Part shown: positions 6,724-9,907 of the stretch, piece after piece
Layout: each line of letters begins with the position of its first letter
Numbering within the stretch: the stretch's first letter is position 1
Translations under genes and position numbers: made by a program
Notes under the pieces: generated by a model
What the model was told of the DNA's origin: nothing
The model's input: the letters and a program-made list of their open reading frames with translations, nothing else
Databases searched by the model: none
Assembly (NCBI GenBank): GCA_023419055.1
Contig: JAEZYO010000750.1
Coordinates: forward strand, 1-9,907
DNA length: 9,907 nt
Direction of reading: 5' to 3'
Source: Pseudomonadota bacterium
GTDB lineage: Bacteria > Myxococcota > Polyangia > Polyangiales > Polyangiaceae

Positions 6724-8216
6724 GGCTCGTTCTTTCCGCTGCGCTCGACCACGAGCTGGGGGTTGCCGGTCAGCACGCCAATCATGCCGGTGAGCGACGG
6801 TCCGATGCGCAGGCCGCCCTCGCCGAGCTCGATCTCGCGAATCGCCGTTTCGTGCGCCCCCGAGCGCTTCTTGAGGACCGAGATCGCCTTGCGGAGGTGC
6901 CCCTTCGCCTCGAAGTAGCGCAGCATGACGATCGTGTCGGCGAGGTAGCTCAGGTCGACCGGCGTCGACATCTGACCGAGGATCCCCGATTGGGCCATCG
7001 TCAAGATGGACGCCACCCCGCGCTCGGCCAGAAACCCGAGCAGCTCGTGCATCTGCAGCGTCAGATGACGGGCCCCCGGCATCGCGTTGAAGTAGCCGTT
7101 GATGCTGTCGATGATCACGAGCCGCGCGCCGTGCGTCTCCACCGCAGCGCGCACCAGGTGGGTGAACTCGTCGGGGGCAAGCTCCGCGGGATCGACCTGG
7201 TGAAGGCGCACCTTACCTTGCTGGAGGAGCGCATCGAGCGGCATGCCGAGGTGCTGGGCGCGACGCCGCAGCGTGCCGATCCGCTCCTCGAAAAGGAAAA
7301 TGCTGGTCGACTCTTCCCGCGCGGCTGCGGCGCACGCAAATTGCGTCGCGATCGCGCTCTTGCCGGTGCCGGCAGGTCCTACCAGAAGGGTGGCGGTCGA
7401 GCGGTCGACCCCGCCCCCGAGCAAGGCGTCGAGCTCGCTGATGCCGCTCTGCAACGGCTCGGAGAGGAGCTCGGTCCGGTGCTCGGCCGCGATCAAGCGC
7501 GGGAACACCGCGAGCCCTCCCGTCTGGAGGACGTAGTCGTGGTAACCGCTGCGGAACGGCGACCCTCTCAGCTTGGCGATGCGCAGCCGCCGCCGGTCAG
7601 CGCCGTAATCGACCGACCGTTGCTCGAGGACGACGACTCCGTGCGCCAGGCTCTCGACCTGAAGGTCGGTGGCGTCACCGGTGCGGTCATCGAGCAACAG
7701 AACGGTGCAGGCGCGCCCGGCGAAATGCTGCTTCAACGAGAGCAGCTGACGCCGGTAGCGCACCGGCGTGTTGGCGAGCAGCCTGATCTCCGCGAGCGAA
7801 TCGAACACCACGCGCTGCGGCTTCAGCCGCTCGACTTCGTCGAGCAAGACGCGCATCGTCTGCTTGAGGTCGACGTCGGCGGTGGAGTAGAGCGTGTTCT
7901 CGTCGTCCAGGCTGAGCACCTGCTGCGCGCTGGAAAGCTCGTAGAGGTGAATGCCCTCGAGCGACAAACCATGTGATTCGGCAACTTGCCGGATCTCGTG
8001 TTCGGTTTCGGAGAGGGTGATGTAGAGGACGCGCTGCCCGGTGCGGGCTCCTTCGATCAAGAACTGCAGCGCCAGAGTCGTCTTACCGACGCCAGGCTCA
8101 CCCTTCACGAGGTACAGCCGATTGGACGGCAAACCGCCTGAAAGAACGTCATCGAGCCCGGCGATGCCAGTTCCGTCCCGATCCGCGGGCGATGTGGGGC
8201 CAGCCTGAGCCTGCAT
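6720..8216 (-). CDS. kaiC: KaiC-like two-domain ATPase
   Basis: A 498-residue protein with tandem RecA-like domains as in KaiC, expected to form a hexamer and signal by ATP hydrolysis and possibly autophosphorylation. Domain CI has Walker A GEPGVGKTT (39-47) and Walker B ending at Asp139 (VVFDS). Its catalytic Glu pair is reduced to Ser69-Glu70 (TLSETEHE). Domain CII has Walker A GPAGTGKS (280-287), both catalytic Glu residues (310-311 in FLFEER) and Walker B Asp370 (LVIIDS). The phosphosite region aligns to KaiC as DLSYLADT, so Ser423 matches Ser431 of the cyanobacterial protein while Tyr424 replaces Thr432. The C-terminal tail is short and lacks a recognisable KaiA-binding sequence. ATG 8216 is preceded by AAGGA with a 6-base spacer. 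No KaiA or KaiB is in the window. This KaiC-kinase pairing is known outside cyanobacteria and need not be circadian. Confidence 0.92.
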   Translation of the reverse strand: MQAQAGPTSPADRDGTGIAGLDDVLSGGLPSNRLYLVKGEPGVGKTTLALQFLIEGARTGQRVLYITLSETEHEIRQVAESHGLSLEGIHLYELSSAQQVLSLDDENTLYSTADVDLKQTMRVLLDEVERLKPQRVVFDSLAEIRLLANTPVRYRRQLLSLKQHFAGRACTVLLLDDRTGDATDLQVESLAHGVVVLEQRSVDYGADRRRLRIAKLRGSPFRSGYHDYVLQTGGLAVFPRLIAAEHRTELLSEPLQSGISELDALLGGGVDRSTATLLVGPAGTGKSAIATQFACAAAAREESTSIFLFEERIGTLRRRAQHLGMPLDALLQQGKVRLHQVDPAELAPDEFTHLVRAAVETHGARLVIIDSINGYFNAMPGARHLTLQMHELLGFLAERGVASILTMAQSGILGQMSTPVDLSYLADTIVMLRYFEAKGHLRKAISVLKKRSGAHETAIREIELGEGGLRIGPSLTGMIGVLTGNPQLVVERSGKNEP

Positions 8217-8396
8217 GCCAAGTCCTTACCACCGGGAGCGTCGGGAGGTCCGCGCGGTTTTCAAGCTAACTCCACGCCACGCCCGCGAAACGTCGAGGGG
8301 GCTCGGTGTGGCCATCTGCCCCGATGTTGCAAACCTGGACAAATGCCGGTGATCGAGCTCGGTGCTGCTCATCCGGAAGGGTAACCCCGTCACGGT
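8217..8396 (-). promoter_or_regulatory. Upstream region of kaiC-kinase operon
   Basis: 180 bases without a supported gene. AAGGA (minus strand, at 8223-8227) is the kaiC ribosome binding site. A locally AT-richer stretch at 8324-8346 stands out from the surroundings and may include a promoter, but I find no convincing -35/-10 or sigma-54 pair. The gap suggests kaiC has its own promoter rather than depending on the small genes upstream. Confidence 0.35.
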
Positions 8397-8678
8397 TCAG
8401 GCTGCATGGCTGCGGTCAGAAGCGCGGCTCGACGGGGGCGCCGCCACCGAGGCTCTCCTTCGCCCGACCCTCCACGTGGCGAACAGAGCGCACGCGCCGA
8501 CCGCGACGAGCGGGAGCTCGACCTCCCACAGCACGTCGAACCAGTGCCCGGCAAAGTAGTAGAATTGCCCCTCCTAGGGCTTGGTGAGTTGGTACCAGCT
8601 CTCGGCGCCCGTTGCCGCGACCAGGCAACCAAGACCCAGCGCGACGAGTATCCAGCGGAGGGTGCGCGCTTTCCTCAT
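8397..8678 (-). pseudogene. Small two-helix membrane protein gene interrupted by in-frame TAG
   Basis: Reading from ATG 8678 gives 34 residues, then TAG at 8574-8576, then 58 more sense codons in the same frame to TGA at 8397-8399. Both parts look coding, with strong G/C third positions. They also fit one protein: a first membrane helix (about 8-25, WILVALGLGCLVAATGA), a Trp/Tyr-rich external loop spanning the stop (ESWYQLTKP, then EGQFYYFAGHWFDVLW), a second helix (about 54-70, LPLVAVGACALFATW) and a basic Arg-rich tail. I do not recognise the family. The tag could be a nonsense mutation, a sequencing error, or less likely readthrough. The second part has no good restart: the first in-frame GTG is within the loop, too far from the GGAGGGG just after the stop. 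It lies between the lipoprotein gene and kaiC on the same strand. Confidence 0.6.
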
Positions 8679-8737
8679 GGCGTGTCACCGCGGCGAAGTA
8701 GCGTCAGCACTGAATACGCTCTCGCCGGCACGGACCT

Positions 8738-9407
8738 TCACTCCTCGCACGACTCGAGGACCAGCACCCCCTCGGCGCCGCACGCCGTGTCGGTCGCCGT
8801 CGCGTGATTCCAGAGCACGGGGCACTCGAAGGTCGCGAACAGGTTTCCCTCGCTGACTTCGAGCGGAGGCTCGGAGAGCGCGAAGGCACAGGGCGCCTCC
8901 ACCTCGCTGACGATGTCGCCCGCTTCCACGGTATGGACCAAAAGCCTGAACGTGCCGGCGCCCGCGCCCGGCGTCGATCGTCCCGTTCGTGACCTTGAAC
9001 CTGAAAGAGTCTCGGGCCACCGTCGCCGACACGCTGAAGGTGTCGGGACCCTTCACCGAGCAAACCACCGTCACGTCGGAGTCTCCGTCGCTCACGAGCT
9101 CACCAGAGCCGAGCGGGTCCAGGGCCGGCGCAGGATCGCCGATGGAGCTCACGCCAGCCGGAAAGCACTCCGTGTTGGCGATGGGAGGATTGGGGGCACC
9201 CAGCGAGAGCTGGAGGCCCACTTTGGTCGCTGCCGAGCCCGGCGCGCCTCCATCCGAGGAGCCGCCGCTCGCGCCGGCAGAGCCGGCACTCGAGCCACCT
9301 GAGCCGCCGAGCCCGAAGCCGTCATCGTCGTCGTCACCGTCCGAGCAAGCTGCAGAGGCGAGCGCGGTCACGAGAGCTGCAAGAAGAGGCGACCAGCGGA
9401 ACTCCAT
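8738..9407 (-). pseudogene. Outer-membrane-type lipoprotein gene with a one-base frameshift
   Basis: ATG 9407 begins a lipoprotein: positively charged start, hydrophobic segment (about 7-20) and lipobox SAAC with Cys21. Ser at +2 argues against inner-membrane retention. An Asp run (25-29) and a Gly/Ser linker (about 30-58) follow, then a probable globular domain containing Cys81 and Cys116. At codon 147 (NGTIDAG) the frame breaks. Removing one G from a GGG run (8967-8969 or 8961-8963) restores AGAGTFRLLVHTVEAGD and continues with a well-formed protein holding four more Cys, ending ESCEE at TGA 8738-8740; the total would be about 222 residues. Without correction, the frame runs on to about 8685 through an Arg-rich segment typical of an off-frame reading. 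The even number of Cys after Cys21 suggests disulfides. Function unknown. Real frameshift or base-calling error cannot be told apart here. Confidence 0.7.
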
Positions 9408-9527
9408 GCCTCTTACGCTACACCCGCTACCCGCCGAGCCTCCAGGGCGTCGAGCAACGCTGCGGCGTACTACACTCGGGAGTACCCGATCTGGGCGAAC
9501 TCGTGGGCGCGACCAGCAACTCGACCA
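9408..9527. promoter_or_regulatory. Divergent intergenic region, lipoprotein versus metallophosphoesterase
   Basis: 120 bases between two divergent starts. It contains nested inverted repeats: GTACT (9467-9471) with AGTAC (9481-9485), and TCGGG (9476-9480) with CCCGA (9485-9489). Either could be an operator for one or both genes. No clear -35/-10 pair and no strong Shine-Dalgarno before ATG 9528 were found. Confidence 0.35.
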
Positions 9528-9907
9528 ATGCGTATCCTGAAGCTCGAACCGAAGCCGGCGCACCGCGTGCGCTACACGAACGCCGCCAAAGGTGGTGGCA
9601 CCGAGACGGCACAGCTCGAGATCTTGCGAGCGAAGGTGGACAGCCTACCCGATGGCGTTCAGGGCCTCTTCGCGGCGAGCGATCTCCAGGGTGTGGTCGC
9701 GCCGTGGAAGCTCGCAGGGCGAACCTGCTTGCTCGGAGAACACCTACCCGAAGAGTTGTCGGAGCTCTCGAGCGACGGCCGCTTCCCCGCTCCGGCGACG
9801 CTCGGCGCCGTGCTCGCGGGCGACCTGTACTCCGCTCCTGCAGGCGACAAGCGCGGCGCCACCGGCGACGTGCGGAGCGTCTGGAACGCGTTCGCGGAGC
9901 GCTGCTC
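9528..9907 (+). CDS. Metallophosphoesterase-like protein, 3'-truncated by window edge
   Basis: An open frame from ATG 9528 to the window end (126 full codons, no stop). It resembles the N-terminal part of a calcineurin-like metallophosphoesterase, which binds two metal ions and cleaves phosphoesters. LFAASDLQG (47-55) occupies the place of the first metal motif (usually DxHG, here Asp52 with Gln in place of His). VLAGDLY (95-101) fits the second (GDxx, Asp99). The third motif (GNH[D/E]) would lie just past the window edge. The DLQG variant means one metal ligand may differ from the classical enzymes. No signal peptide is visible. The start has no good Shine-Dalgarno sequence. The gene is divergent from the lipoprotein. 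Family call moderate because the diagnostic GNH motif is out of view. Confidence 0.65.
   Translation, partial: MRILKLEPKPAHRVRYTNAAKGGGTETAQLEILRAKVDSLPDGVQGLFAASDLQGVVAPWKLAGRTCLLGEHLPEELSELSSDGRFPAPATLGAVLAGDLYSAPAGDKRGATGDVRSVWNAFAERC

Noticed and set aside
6654..7976. 440-codon open frame on the plus strand opposite kaiC, and other long antisense frames over the kinase
   Set aside because: These lie antisense to clearly functional KaiC and kinase domains and arise from the G/C-rich third codon positions; their predicted proteins are low in recognisable motifs.
8324..8346. Possible sigma-54 or sigma-70 promoter for kaiC around the AT-richer stretch
   Set aside because: The GG/GC spacing of a sigma-54 promoter is not met, and TTGTCC with a 17-base spacer leads only to a poor -10 (GCAGAT).
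8961..8969. Programmed ribosomal frameshifting in the lipoprotein gene
   Set aside because: No classical slippery heptamer or downstream stimulatory structure is evident, and lipoproteins are not known to need one; mutation or sequencing error is simpler.

Overview
The window is high-GC DNA (strong G/C preference at third codon positions), densely packed with genes and rich in families common in myxobacteria and related deltaproteobacterial lineages. These include a Gly/Ser-linker lipoprotein, a two-domain KaiC-like ATPase coupled to a hybrid histidine kinase, a cytochrome P450, and a cysteine-cluster protein. A myxobacterium (Polyangiales/Sorangium-like) is my inference; there is no rRNA or marker gene to confirm it. 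No tRNA, rRNA, CRISPR array, insertion sequence or phage gene is visible.

Layout. (1) 1-1734 (+): the 3' two thirds or so of a glycoside hydrolase family 2 beta-galactosidase, cut by the left edge. (2) 1839-2345 (+): a small YkgJ-type Cys-cluster protein, with a palindrome and an extended -10-like element between it and the hydrolase. (3) 2458-3663 (-): a soluble class I cytochrome P450, convergent with the Cys-cluster gene. (4) 3729-5113 (+): a two-gene unit, divergent from the P450, encoding an ATP-grasp ligase-like protein and a small protein with a probable hotdog fold; the two overlap by ATGA. (5) 5182-8216 (-): a two-gene operon, kaiC-like ATPase then hybrid sensor kinase/response regulator, overlapping by GTGA. 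(6) 8397-9407 (-): two small cell-envelope genes upstream of kaiC on the same strand. Both appear broken: the lipoprotein carries a one-base frameshift in a G run and the two-helix membrane protein carries an in-frame TAG. (7) 9528-9907 (+): the 5' end of a metallophosphoesterase-family gene, cut by the right edge.

How the parts may work together. KaiC plus the kinase form a signalling pair without KaiA or KaiB in the window. The kinase has a degenerate N-terminal receiver-like domain and an intact C-terminal receiver. The P450 / ATP-grasp / hotdog group shares one short divergent promoter region and looks like a small tailoring or ligation module of unknown product. This is the most plausible place for undescribed chemistry. 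The paired lesions in two neighbouring genes deserve a check against raw reads before being called biological.
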